Origin: an uncultured Alistipes sp.
Lineage (GTDB): Bacteria > Bacteroidota > Bacteroidia > Bacteroidales > Rikenellaceae
DNA length: 5,187 nt
Assembly: GCA_947174295.1 (NCBI GenBank)
Contig: CAMWIG010000157.1
Coordinates: 1 to 5,187, forward strand
Direction: 5' to 3'
Below the pieces are notes generated by a model. The model made no database searches. It had not been told where the DNA came from and saw only the letters and a list, made by a program, of their open reading frames with translations. The translations under genes were made by a program, and so were the position numbers. Each line of letters begins with the position of its first letter. The first letter of the stretch is position 1. Shown here in pieces: positions 1 through 5,187 of the stretch.

Positions 1-26
1 ACTTAACCTTATTCCTCCCCATAACC

Positions 27-56
27 TTACTTTATCCAATTTTCTTCGTATCTTTA
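27..56 (+). promoter_or_regulatory. Possible promoter of the sigma factor gene
   Basis: TATCTTTA at 49-56 matches the Bacteroidetes -7 box TAnnTTTG at all but the last base. It lies 16 bases before the start codon at 73, so the mRNA leader would be short. The -33 box is poor: TTA at 27-29 sits at the right distance (19-base spacer) but matches weakly. The surrounding DNA is AT-rich and otherwise empty. This is inference from the consensus only. Confidence 0.4.
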
Positions 57-72
57 CATTATAAACCGTCGA

Positions 73-663
73 ATGAAGATGCACAGACAATACATGGAAT
101 TCGTCAGCGATGAAGCGCTGCTGAGGGAGTACCTCCGAACCGATGACCCGGCGTATTTCGGCGAGCTGTACGCGCGCTATATTCCGCAGGTGTACGGATT
201 GTGCCTGAAATATCTCAAATCGCCCGAGAATGCCGAGGATGCCGTCATGCAGTTGTTCGAGGAGTTGACATACAAGGTGAAGCAGTATGAAATCACCCAT
301 TTCAAAAGCTGGCTGTATCGTGTAGCCCAGAACCACTGTCTGCAATTCATGCGGCGCAAACACCTTGAATTTACGGCCGACTGGCAGTCGCAGCCGGCGG
401 ATTCGGACGAATTCCTCGATTTGCTGGGCGAACATGGCGACCAGATGCAGTTGAAGGCATTGCACCGCTGCATGGAGCGTCTGTCCGAGGAGCAGCGGGT
501 CTGCATCAGTGAATTTTTCCTCGCCGACAAGTCCTATACGGAGATTGCCGAGCAGAGAGGCTATCAGTTGAAAGGCGTAAAGAGTTACATCCAGAATGGC
601 AAACGAAATCTGAAATTATGCATAGAGAACACAACAAAAGAGTGGGGCTGCTGTCCTATATAA
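73..663 (+). CDS. ECF-type sigma-70 family RNA polymerase sigma factor
   Basis: This 196-residue protein has the size and two-domain build of an ECF (group 4) sigma factor. Residues about 31-96 form sigma region 2: an ELYARYIPQVYGLCLKYL helix, an acidic NAEDAVMQLFEEL segment, then FKSWLYRVAQNHCLQFMRRK, which fits core binding and -10 recognition. Residues about 133-185 form region 4, with the helix-turn-helix around SYTEIAEQRGYQLKGVKSYI for -35 recognition. The linker (about 97-130) is acidic and variable. No region 1.1 or 3 is visible. The start at 73 was chosen because the N-terminus fits; ATGs at 79 and 94 are also in frame and possible. The gene overlaps the next one by one base (TAATG), which holds a membrane-bound regulator, so activity is probably controlled by that protein. 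The regulated promoters cannot be told from this sequence. Confidence 0.9.
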   Translation: MKMHRQYMEFVSDEALLREYLRTDDPAYFGELYARYIPQVYGLCLKYLKSPENAEDAVMQLFEELTYKVKQYEITHFKSWLYRVAQNHCLQFMRRKHLEFTADWQSQPADSDEFLDLLGEHGDQMQLKALHRCMERLSEEQRVCISEFFLADKSYTEIAEQRGYQLKGVKSYIQNGKRNLKLCIENTTKEWGCCPI

Positions 664-1538
664 TGGGAAACAGAAAAGGTCGCGAGGCCCACGATTTGGA
701 GCGTGAGGCTATGCGGGACTCTTTTTTGGCGGATGCGCTCGACGGGTACGACAATACCGACGACCCGGGACTGGCCGAGCGTCTCTGCCGCATGGGAGAA
801 AAGGTAAGATTGCAGAGTATTGAACGGAATAATATTGCCGTTGCAGGCGGACTTCGCGATATGCGGCCGCCCATGCCGATGACGCATGTCATGTATGAAA
901 CCGACTGCGAGACCAGCCCGAACATGCCTGATATATATGAACACGACTTTGAAATTCAACCCGACATATCGACAGTGCCGGGGATGGATTTACGGAAGCC
1001 TGCAAGGCGCAGAATACGCTACGTTTACCGTCTTGTCGCAGTGTCGGTCGTGCTCTGCATCTGCGTCGCCGCATACGAATTGGGCATAATGAATGGTGCG
1101 CAAAGGGCCGAAATGCCTGCTCAAAGCAGCATCGCAGCGGATAATGCGGCAGAAACATATCCGTCAGGTATCGAGCGCCAGACAAGTCCGCAGAGTAAGG
1201 TGGCGCAGTCGCAGAAAGAGAGTGACTGTGCAATATCTGCCGCACCGATGACCGACACTGTCGCAGGTGCACCGCGGCCGACCGACGGTTACAAGGCATA
1301 TTATGAATACATTTACGACCGGCTCGCAGCAGCAGCAGCAGCAGGTGCGGATGGTAGCAAAATCGGAGGTGTCGTCGTGCTGAGTTTCACCGTCGATGCA
1401 ACGGGGCGGCCGCGAGATTTCAAGGTGGTCGAGAGTCCGTCGCCCGAGACGGCAGAGACCTTAATCCGCATCATCGACTCCGGCCCGATATGGACTCGCC
1501 CCGGCGAGGTGCAGGCGTTTGCCGTCACGCTTCGATGA
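663..1538 (+). CDS. Membrane anti-sigma-like protein with TonB-C-like periplasmic domain
   Basis: The 291-residue product has three parts. The cytoplasmic N-terminus (1-110) opens with GREAHDLEREAMRDSFLADALDGYD, a motif I associate with Bacteroidetes membrane proteins encoded beside ECF sigma factors. A basic stretch (RKPARRRIRYVYR, 111-123) precedes one membrane helix (about 121-142), which puts the N-terminus inside. After a Gln/Ser/Ala-rich linker comes a TonB-C-like domain (about 208-291): GYKAYYEYIYDRL, then GGVVVLSFTVDATGRPRDFKVVESPS, ending GPIWTRP...FAVTLR. The long proline-rich spacer of classical TonB is missing, so energy transduction is doubtful. My inference is that it binds the upstream sigma factor and senses an envelope signal. 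The start at 663 is preferred over an in-frame ATG at 618 because it gives a TAATG junction and the motif then begins near residue 6. Automated annotation might call it energy transducer TonB. Confidence 0.75.
   Translation: MGNRKGREAHDLEREAMRDSFLADALDGYDNTDDPGLAERLCRMGEKVRLQSIERNNIAVAGGLRDMRPPMPMTHVMYETDCETSPNMPDIYEHDFEIQPDISTVPGMDLRKPARRRIRYVYRLVAVSVVLCICVAAYELGIMNGAQRAEMPAQSSIAADNAAETYPSGIERQTSPQSKVAQSQKESDCAISAAPMTDTVAGAPRPTDGYKAYYEYIYDRLAAAAAAGADGSKIGGVVVLSFTVDATGRPRDFKVVESPSPETAETLIRIIDSGPIWTRPGEVQAFAVTLR
1326..1343 (+). repeat. (GCA)6 trinucleotide repeat inside the TonB-C-like domain
   Basis: Six identical GCA codons encode six alanines (residues 222-227), followed by Gly-Ala-Asp. 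They lie where related domains usually have a short turn before the first beta strand. The run keeps the reading frame, so a gain or loss of one unit would change the protein by one alanine. Confidence 0.9.
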
Positions 1539-1750
1539 CAACCTGCTATGTATCAAGGCTCAATAGGAGGGTATTGTTACGGCGATAAGCGAGATTGCAT
1601 GATGCTTGTTTGCCGTCTTATCGGATTTTGAACCTGAACTCCCGATAACTTTACATCGGATGGCATCATTATCCATCATGCCAAAGGTTTATTTTGGGGT
1701 ATTAAAAGGGAGGGAGTAAATCTTGCTGCTGCTTGACTTACTCCCTTTCC
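1539..1750. other. Intergenic region with overlapping, mutually exclusive inverted repeats
   Basis: No convincing gene is present. Four segments can pair in a ladder: CGATAAG at 1583-1589 with CTTATCG at 1617-1623; TTATCGG at 1618-1624 with CCGATAA at 1642-1648; and CCGAT at 1642-1646 with ATCGG at 1655-1659. Each pairing excludes its neighbour. The 1583-1623 hairpin is followed by GATTTTG, so it could be a weak terminator for the sigma/TonB-C unit, but its loop is long (27 bases) and the T run short. GGCAT/ATGCC repeats around 1662-1682 can form a further hairpin. The function is unknown. Confidence 0.45.
1704..1745 (-). terminator. Hairpin after the tRNA-Asp 3' fragment, possible displaced terminator
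   Basis: GGGAGTAA at 1712-1719 and TTACTCCC at 1738-1745 form an 8-bp perfect stem with an 18-base loop. Read on the - strand it is followed by TCCCTTTT, a weak T run. It starts five bases beyond the 21-bp copy of the tRNA-Asp 3' end, just as a terminator follows the intact tRNA. It may be the tRNA's original terminator, separated from it by an insertion. This is inference. Confidence 0.4.
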
Positions 1751-1771
1751 TGCGGTGCGTAGGGGACTCGA
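1751..1771 (-). repeat. 21-bp copy of the tRNA-Asp 3' end (att-like direct repeat)
   Basis: These 21 bases are identical, in the same orientation, to 1984-2004, which is the 3' end of the intact tRNA-Asp plus two flanking bases. The copied part covers much of the T loop, the 3' strand of the T stem, the 3' acceptor strand and the discriminator base. Identity stops abruptly on both sides, and no D arm or anticodon arm is seen. Tyrosine-recombinase elements that enter tRNA genes leave exactly this kind of segment at their far end. A broken tRNA duplicate is the other reading. Confidence 0.75.
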
Positions 1772-1952
1772 CCGGCGAAGCCGAAGCGGGACATCCGCGG
1801 CCGCTCGCATACTCCGCCTGCGAAATCGCAGCACGATTGTCCCGCAACCTCTTGCCCTCGTGAGCAGACGCAAAGCGCCGCAACGAGCCGAAGGCGAGGT
1901 CGTTTTTGCGGCACGGAGCGATGGAGCATTCATGCTCGCTTCGCGACGGGCA
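1772..1952. other. Structured stretch between tRNA-Asp repeats, possible remnant of an integrated element
   Basis: No gene is supported here. Several inverted repeats are visible. GCGGGACA at 1786-1793 pairs with TGTCCCGC at 1838-1845 and encloses CTGCGA/TCGCAG at 1818-1831. GAGCAT/ATGCTC lies at 1924-1937. Frames on the - strand stay open, but their translations (rich in Arg, Ser, Ala) resemble no family I know and look like by-products of GC-rich DNA. It could be the trimmed remains of an integrated element, a dispersed repeat, or a structured RNA. Confidence 0.4.
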
Positions 1953-1983
1953 CAAAAAAAAGACGACTGAATTTCAGTCGTCT
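1953..1983 (-). terminator. Rho-independent terminator of tRNA-Asp
   Basis: On the - strand, AGACGACTG pairs perfectly with CAGTCGTCT (9 bp, 5-base loop; the A/T loop bases can close further) and is followed directly by a run of eight T. The stem begins two bases after the tRNA discriminator base. This is a textbook intrinsic terminator for the tRNA transcript. Confidence 0.9.
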
Positions 1984-2004
1984 TGCGGTGCGTAGGGGAC
2001 TCGA
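1984..2004 (-). repeat. tRNA-Asp 3' end copy of the 21-bp direct repeat
   Basis: This is the partner of 1751-1771, lying within and just beyond the functional tRNA. If the repeats are attachment sites, this one restores the intact tRNA. Confidence 0.75.
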
Positions 2005-2059
2005 ACCCCTGACCCCGTGCGTGACAGGCACGTATTCTAACCAGCTGAACTAACGCACC
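1986..2059 (-). tRNA. tRNA-Asp (anticodon GUC)
   Basis: The complete 74-base tRNA folds as a standard cloverleaf: acceptor GGTGCGT/ACGCACC, TA at positions 8-9, D stem GTTC/GAAT with one G-T pair, anticodon stem CGTGC/GCACG with loop CTGTCAC, a five-base variable loop, and T stem AGGGG/CCCCT with loop TTCGAGT. The anticodon GTC lies at 2023-2025 on the opposite strand and decodes Asp codons GAC and GAT. The discriminator is G, as usual for tRNA-Asp. The 3' CCA is not encoded (the next bases are CAA), so it must be added after transcription. It has its own promoter and terminator, and its 3' end is duplicated 233 bp away. Confidence 0.97.
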
Positions 2060-2077
2060 GTTTGCTGATTGCGAGTG

Positions 2078-2107
2078 CAAATATAGAGCTTTTTTTTCAT
2101 TCTGCAA
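2078..2107 (-). promoter_or_regulatory. Promoter of tRNA-Asp (Bacteroidetes type)
   Basis: On the - strand, TATATTTG (2085-2078) matches the -7 consensus TAnnTTTG exactly. TTG (2107-2105), within ATTG, sits at the -33 position with a 19-base spacer. Transcription should start near 2073, about 14 bases before the mature tRNA. The A-rich spacer fits a strong promoter. Confidence 0.8.
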
Positions 2108-2304
2108 TACTTTTTCGCGACTTTTTAACGCACAAAAAACAATCTTCGAGACAAAATACTGATTCTCAGGAATCATACGACACAAAAAAAAATATCGCAT
2201 CTCCGGCATCTCAGCGAATACTCCATCAGGCATCCGCAACTCATGCGGCCCGAGCCGGACATTCCGCCCTCTCGCATAATATATATAATACGTGCGCCGG
2301 CCCG

Positions 2305-3894
2305 TCATCTCACCATGCGAAACGTCCTGCTCACCGGCTCGGCCGTCTGCCACATCCCCTGCACGCCGTGCTGCCACGCCACGACCGTAACACGCATGGG
2401 CATCGCAGCCCGCGGCGGTATGGGGTCGAATACCAGCGTATCGCCCTCGACGTGCGCCGCCCCCTCTTCGACATAATAATAGACACGCATGCCGCTCGTG
2501 CTGCGCGCCTGCAAACGGATAGCCTCCGCGCTTCCGGCCTTCACGTCGTCGAGCGGCGGAAAGTCTATCGTCTGCGGCTGTCCCGCCGTAATCTTCAACG
2601 GCACGCGGACGCTCATGTCGGCAACCGACCGTTTGTACTCGCCGTCGGCATCGGCCGCGGCATAGACCCCAAGCTTCGAGAGCCGGCGGTCGGCGAATCC
2701 CGCACGGTCGAACCGCAGGCGGAACGTCGTGTCGCCGACAATCTCCACCGGGCCGCACTCGCGCCGCAGGCGAATCTTCGAATCCGAACGCGTCGCATCG
2801 TCGTAGCCCACGCTCGCATGGTAGGTCACCCCGTCGGCATCGGGTCGGAACTCCACACGCTCCACCTCCCTGCCGCGCTGCCGCACGACCAGCCTGCGTT
2901 CGCGGCGGCCGCGCTCGCGGGCATAGTACTCTTCGGTGAGGCGCGCCATGCGCTCGTCGAGGTAGACGAACGCGCTGTCGCGGCAGCCGCCGTACTCGTC
3001 GTAGGGCGCCGCCTGCGCCGTCGGGGCGGCATCGCGGCGCCAGCGGTCGGCCAGCCAGCAGTCGCGGACGTCGACCCGGCGCAGTTCCGCACGGCCGCGG
3101 CCGTCCCACCCCTCGGGCAGACGCATGCGGGCCGCCGCACGTATGAACTCGACGATGTAGTCGATCTCGAATCCCGAAATATCGCTGTGAGCATGCCCGG
3201 CGTCGCACAGCAGCGACAGCACCGCCGCCGGATAGCGCCGCATGAACGGGAAAGCGCTCTCGATGCGGAACTCGCCCCACTCGTACTCGCCCACGCACAT
3301 CAGGGCCGGTATGCCGTCGATCGTGCGGTCGCCCCAGTCGGGATTCACGTGGTCGCAGCACAGCACGCGGCTCTGCGGCGAATCGCCGTGCAGCGAGACG
3401 AGCGCCAGGGCACGGCCGGGATTCCACGCCCCGAAGTTGTAGGGCTCCGAAGCGCGGGCGCTGTGACCGATGTAGACCACCGGGGCATGCTCCACCTCGT
3501 CGTATCCCGACGCCTCGGCCAGCGACCGCATGGTGCGCTCGAAGATGCGCTGCGCACCGTTTCCGGCATAGAACACGCCGCTCGGTTCTATCGTCGGCGT
3601 GAGCCACACTATCGCGAAGCCGAGTTCGGCCATGGCCCGCCGGAACTCGGGCGACTCCACGACACCCTGCTCCATCTCGTTGTGGCAGGCGAAGACCACG
3701 CCGCGCACACGCTCCGCCGTCGGCGGAATCCACATGTAGGCCCGCGTGGGATTTGTCGCATCGACCGGGCAGCGCTCCGGCGCGACGTCGACGCGCCACT
3801 GGTATCCGTCCTCGGACGGGCACACCTCGACCGGCGCCGACGCAAGACACGCCGCGCACCGCAAAATCAGACATATCGCCGTCAATCGTTTCAT
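2305..3894 (-). CDS. Secreted alpha/beta-hydrolase-like serine enzyme, Bacteroidetes family
   Basis: The 529-residue protein begins with a signal peptide (MKRLTAICLILRCAACLASA), so it is exported; no classical lipobox is seen. Residues about 50-260 look like an alpha/beta-hydrolase core: strands GVVFAC and GFAIVWLTP, then VVYIGHSAR (139-147) with Ser145 as likely nucleophile in G-H-S-A-R, a variant of GxSxG. His234 or His236 in DAGHAHSD (231-238) is the likely catalytic base. GDRTIDGIPALMCVGEYEW (188-206) lies between. The C-terminal half (about 340-529) seems to be beta-rich, with PPLDDVKAGSAEAIRLQARSTSG and PIPPRAAMPMRVTVVAWQHG. Similar proteins in gut Bacteroides are, as I recall, of unknown function; an esterase acting on a polysaccharide or another ester is a guess. 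ATG at 3894 is preferred to a TTG four codons upstream, because it gives a normal signal peptide. Very GC-rich and Arg-rich; the gene appears intact. Confidence 0.75.
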   Translation of the reverse strand: MKRLTAICLILRCAACLASAPVEVCPSEDGYQWRVDVAPERCPVDATNPTRAYMWIPPTAERVRGVVFACHNEMEQGVVESPEFRRAMAELGFAIVWLTPTIEPSGVFYAGNGAQRIFERTMRSLAEASGYDEVEHAPVVYIGHSARASEPYNFGAWNPGRALALVSLHGDSPQSRVLCCDHVNPDWGDRTIDGIPALMCVGEYEWGEFRIESAFPFMRRYPAAVLSLLCDAGHAHSDISGFEIDYIVEFIRAAARMRLPEGWDGRGRAELRRVDVRDCWLADRWRRDAAPTAQAAPYDEYGGCRDSAFVYLDERMARLTEEYYARERGRRERRLVVRQRGREVERVEFRPDADGVTYHASVGYDDATRSDSKIRLRRECGPVEIVGDTTFRLRFDRAGFADRRLSKLGVYAAADADGEYKRSVADMSVRVPLKITAGQPQTIDFPPLDDVKAGSAEAIRLQARSTSGMRVYYYVEEGAAHVEGDTLVFDPIPPRAAMPMRVTVVAWQHGVQGMWQTAEPVSRTFRMVR

Positions 3895-3940
3895 CGTAAC
3901 AAGCAATTAATAGCAAAAAATTATCAATCCCGACCCAGCA

Positions 3941-3972
3941 CTTGCATCCGGCCGCTTAATTCGCTAACTTTG
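3941..3972 (+). promoter_or_regulatory. Promoter of the ROK gene (Bacteroidetes type)
   Basis: TAACTTTG at 3965-3972 is an exact match to TAnnTTTG. CTTG at 3941-3944 provides the -33 TTG with a 20-base spacer. Transcription should start near 3977, giving a leader of about 210 bases before the ATG at 4188. Confidence 0.75.
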
Positions 3973-4187
3973 TTCGGCATCAAAGCAGGATGCTGCCGGG
4001 AGTCCTTTTTTAGGATACGAATCCGCCCGTCGAAATACTCAGGACGGCGCGGAATTCACCGGCACCGCCGCGCGGCACACCTCGGCGCCGGGCGGAGGTC
4101 GAGCCGGCCGATTCGGCCCGCGCATTAGGTAAAACGGCATGGAAAAACGTATATAACGACAAACGGAAACATAAAATATTCGCGAAT
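3973..4187 (+). promoter_or_regulatory. Long GC-rich structured leader of the ROK gene
   Basis: Between the promoter and the start codon the likely mRNA leader has several dyads: CGGCATC/GATGCTG at 3975-3995 (7 bp with one G-T), a palindrome GCCGCGCGGC at 4067-4076, CGGCGCCG at 4083-4090 and GGCCG/CGGCC at 4106-4118. A T6 run lies at 4006-4011, but 10 bases beyond the first hairpin, so it is not a classical terminator. The final 50 bases turn AT-rich, which would free the start site. I recognise no known riboswitch. A control role is inference. Confidence 0.45.
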
Positions 4188-4189
4188 AT
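4176..4189. promoter_or_regulatory. Perfect 14-bp palindrome over the ROK start codon
   Basis: ATATTCGCGAATAT is its own reverse complement and covers the first two bases of the ATG at 4188. It could be an operator for a dimeric repressor, or a short mRNA hairpin that hides the start. Being far downstream of the predicted transcription start, an operator would have to act as a roadblock. Confidence 0.45.
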
Positions 4190-5187
4190 GTACAGATACG
4201 ACAAACGCACAGTGATAACCCTCGATGCCGGAGGAACGAACTTCGTCTTCGGCGCGATGCAGGCCAACGAAACGGTGGCCGGCCCCGTAACCTATCCGTC
4301 GAACGCCCACGACCTCGACCTATGCCTGCAAACCATGGTTCGCGGCTTCCGCGAAATCATCGCGCAGTGCCCCGCCGAGCCGGTCGCCATATCGTTCGCA
4401 TTCCCGGGTCCGGCCGACTACCCCAACGGAATCATCGGCGGCTATCTGCCCAACTTCCCCTCGTTCCGCGACGGCGTAGCCTTGGGGCCGTTCCTCGAAA
4501 TGACGTTCGGGCTTCCGGTGTTCATCAACAACGACGGCGACCTGTTCGCCTACGGCGAGGCGCTCGGCGGCATGCTGCCCGAGGTCAACGAACGGCTACG
4601 CGCCGCCGGCAGCAGCAAGCAGTACCGCAACCTGATAGGCTACACGTTCGGCACGGGATTCGGCGTCGGGGTGGTCGTCGACCGCCGGCTCAACACGGGC
4701 GACAACTCCTGCGTGGAGACCTTCTGCCTGCCGCACCGCGACCTGCCGGGGGTAATCGTCGAGGAGGGAGTCTCGGTTCGCGCCGTGAAGCGCGTCTACG
4801 GAGAACTCACGGGCAACCCCGACCACGGACTCGAACCCAAGGACATCTGCGACATAGCCGACGGCCGCCGCGAGGGCGACGCCGAGGCGGCCCGCAGCGC
4901 ATTCGCCGCGATGGGACGCGTGGCCGGCAGCGCCATGGCCGCTGCGGCATCGCTCGTCGACGGAGTGATAGTCATCGGCGGCGGCATCACGGCAGCCCGC
5001 AAACACATCATGCCGGCGCTTCTCGACGAGCTGCGCGGCAAGCTGCGCACGCTCTCGGGCGAAGAGGTCGCTCGCGTACAGCCGGCGGTCTACGACCTCG
5101 ACGACGAAGCGGAATTCGCACGGTTCGCACGCGGTCAGGTACGACCCTTGCAGGTCTACGGTTCCGACCGTTTCGTACCCTACGACC
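4188..5187 (+). CDS. ROK-family protein (sugar kinase-like), 3' end outside the window
   Basis: The first 333 residues are visible, and the frame is open to the window edge. ROK features appear in order: phosphate loop ITLDAGGTNFVFGA (10-23), AISFAFPGPADYPNG (67-81), the NNDGDLFAYGEA region (114-125) with the likely catalytic Asp116, GYTFGTGFGVGVVVD (151-165), and VDGVIVIGGGITAARKHIMPAL (258-279), which fits nucleotide binding. The usual ROK sugar-site segment with ExGH, and the zinc motif CxCGxxGCxE, are not visible: that stretch reads GDNSCVETFCLPHRD (171-185). There is no N-terminal DNA-binding domain, so this is not a NagC/Mlc-type repressor. Its substrate is unknown; glucose or an amino sugar is possible. 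ATG at 4188 is chosen because the phosphate loop starts near residue 10, as usual. The family is close to certain, the activity is not. Confidence 0.85.
   Translation, partial: MYRYDKRTVITLDAGGTNFVFGAMQANETVAGPVTYPSNAHDLDLCLQTMVRGFREIIAQCPAEPVAISFAFPGPADYPNGIIGGYLPNFPSFRDGVALGPFLEMTFGLPVFINNDGDLFAYGEALGGMLPEVNERLRAAGSSKQYRNLIGYTFGTGFGVGVVVDRRLNTGDNSCVETFCLPHRDLPGVIVEEGVSVRAVKRVYGELTGNPDHGLEPKDICDIADGRREGDAEAARSAFAAMGRVAGSAMAAAASLVDGVIVIGGGITAARKHIMPALLDELRGKLRTLSGEEVARVQPAVYDLDDEAEFARFARGQVRPLQVYGSDRFVPYD

Noticed and set aside
618..662. An upstream ATG at 618 as start of the TonB-C-like protein
   Set aside because: It would overlap the sigma gene by 46 bases; the ATG at 663 overlaps its stop as TAATG and places the family motif near the N-terminus.
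1548..1631. A 27-codon open frame on the + strand after the TonB-C gene
   Set aside because: It is short and Cys/Gly-rich without a known pattern, and it overlaps the inverted-repeat ladder.
1689..1955. Open frames on the - strand between the tRNA-Asp repeats (88 and 63 codons)
   Set aside because: They run into the 21-bp tRNA 3' end copy, their composition is Arg/Ser/Ala-rich, and no start region or family is recognisable.
2161..2174. GATTC/GAATC hairpin as terminator of the hydrolase gene
   Set aside because: The stem is only 5 bp and no T run follows on the - strand. No convincing terminator was found in 2060-2304.
1676..3916. A very long open frame on the - strand (746 codons) running through the hydrolase region, the tRNA and the 21-bp repeat
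   Set aside because: It reads through the tRNA and both terminators, has a low-complexity Arg/Ala/Gly composition, and overlaps the hydrolase frame, which has a signal peptide and family motifs. GC-rich DNA causes few stops.
3990..4013. A 7-residue leader peptide (MLPGVLF) in the ROK leader
   Set aside because: There is no run of regulatory codons and no ribosome-binding evidence; such short frames are expected by chance.
2062..4128. A 688-codon open frame on the + strand opposite the hydrolase
   Set aside because: The product is rich in His, Arg and Ala with no recognisable domain; it is the mirror of the GC-rich hydrolase gene.
1..5187. CRISPR array, insertion-sequence ends, transposase or integrase genes
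   Set aside because: No regularly spaced repeats and no mobile-element protein motifs were seen on either strand; only the tRNA-Asp repeat hints at past mobility.

Overview
The window looks like chromosomal DNA from a member of the Bacteroidales, possibly Alistipes or another Rikenellaceae. Three things point there. Two promoters match the Bacteroidetes form (a -33 TTG-type box, a 19-20 bp spacer, then TAnnTTTG). Shine-Dalgarno sequences are absent. The proteins are of Bacteroidetes type. The genus is a guess from GC content and protein style.

Layout. (1) Bases 73-1538, + strand: a two-gene unit of an ECF-type sigma factor followed by a membrane protein. The second protein has an anti-sigma-like N-terminus, one membrane helix and a TonB-C-like periplasmic domain. 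The stop of the first gene and the start of the second overlap (TAATG), so they are probably translated together and work as a sigma factor with its membrane regulator. (2) Bases 1539-1985: 447 bases without a gene. They hold mutually exclusive inverted repeats, a 21-bp copy of the tRNA-Asp 3' end flanked by a hairpin, a structured stretch of about 180 bp, and a strong terminator. (3) Bases 1986-2059, - strand: a complete tRNA-Asp(GUC) with a near-consensus promoter. (4) Bases 2305-3894, - strand: a GC-rich gene for a secreted serine alpha/beta-hydrolase-like protein. (5) Bases 3895-4187: a divergent intergenic region with a very good promoter facing right and a long, GC-rich, structured leader. 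(6) From 4188 to the window end, + strand: an atypical ROK-family protein, cut off by the window edge.

There is no single clear new multi-gene system here. The most interesting signals are the duplicated tRNA-Asp 3' end, which looks like attachment-site repeats around the remains of a nearly deleted element; the sigma factor/TonB-C regulator pair; and the structured leader of the ROK gene, including a perfect palindrome covering its start codon. The hydrolase and the ROK protein could both serve carbohydrate use, but nothing in the window proves a shared pathway.
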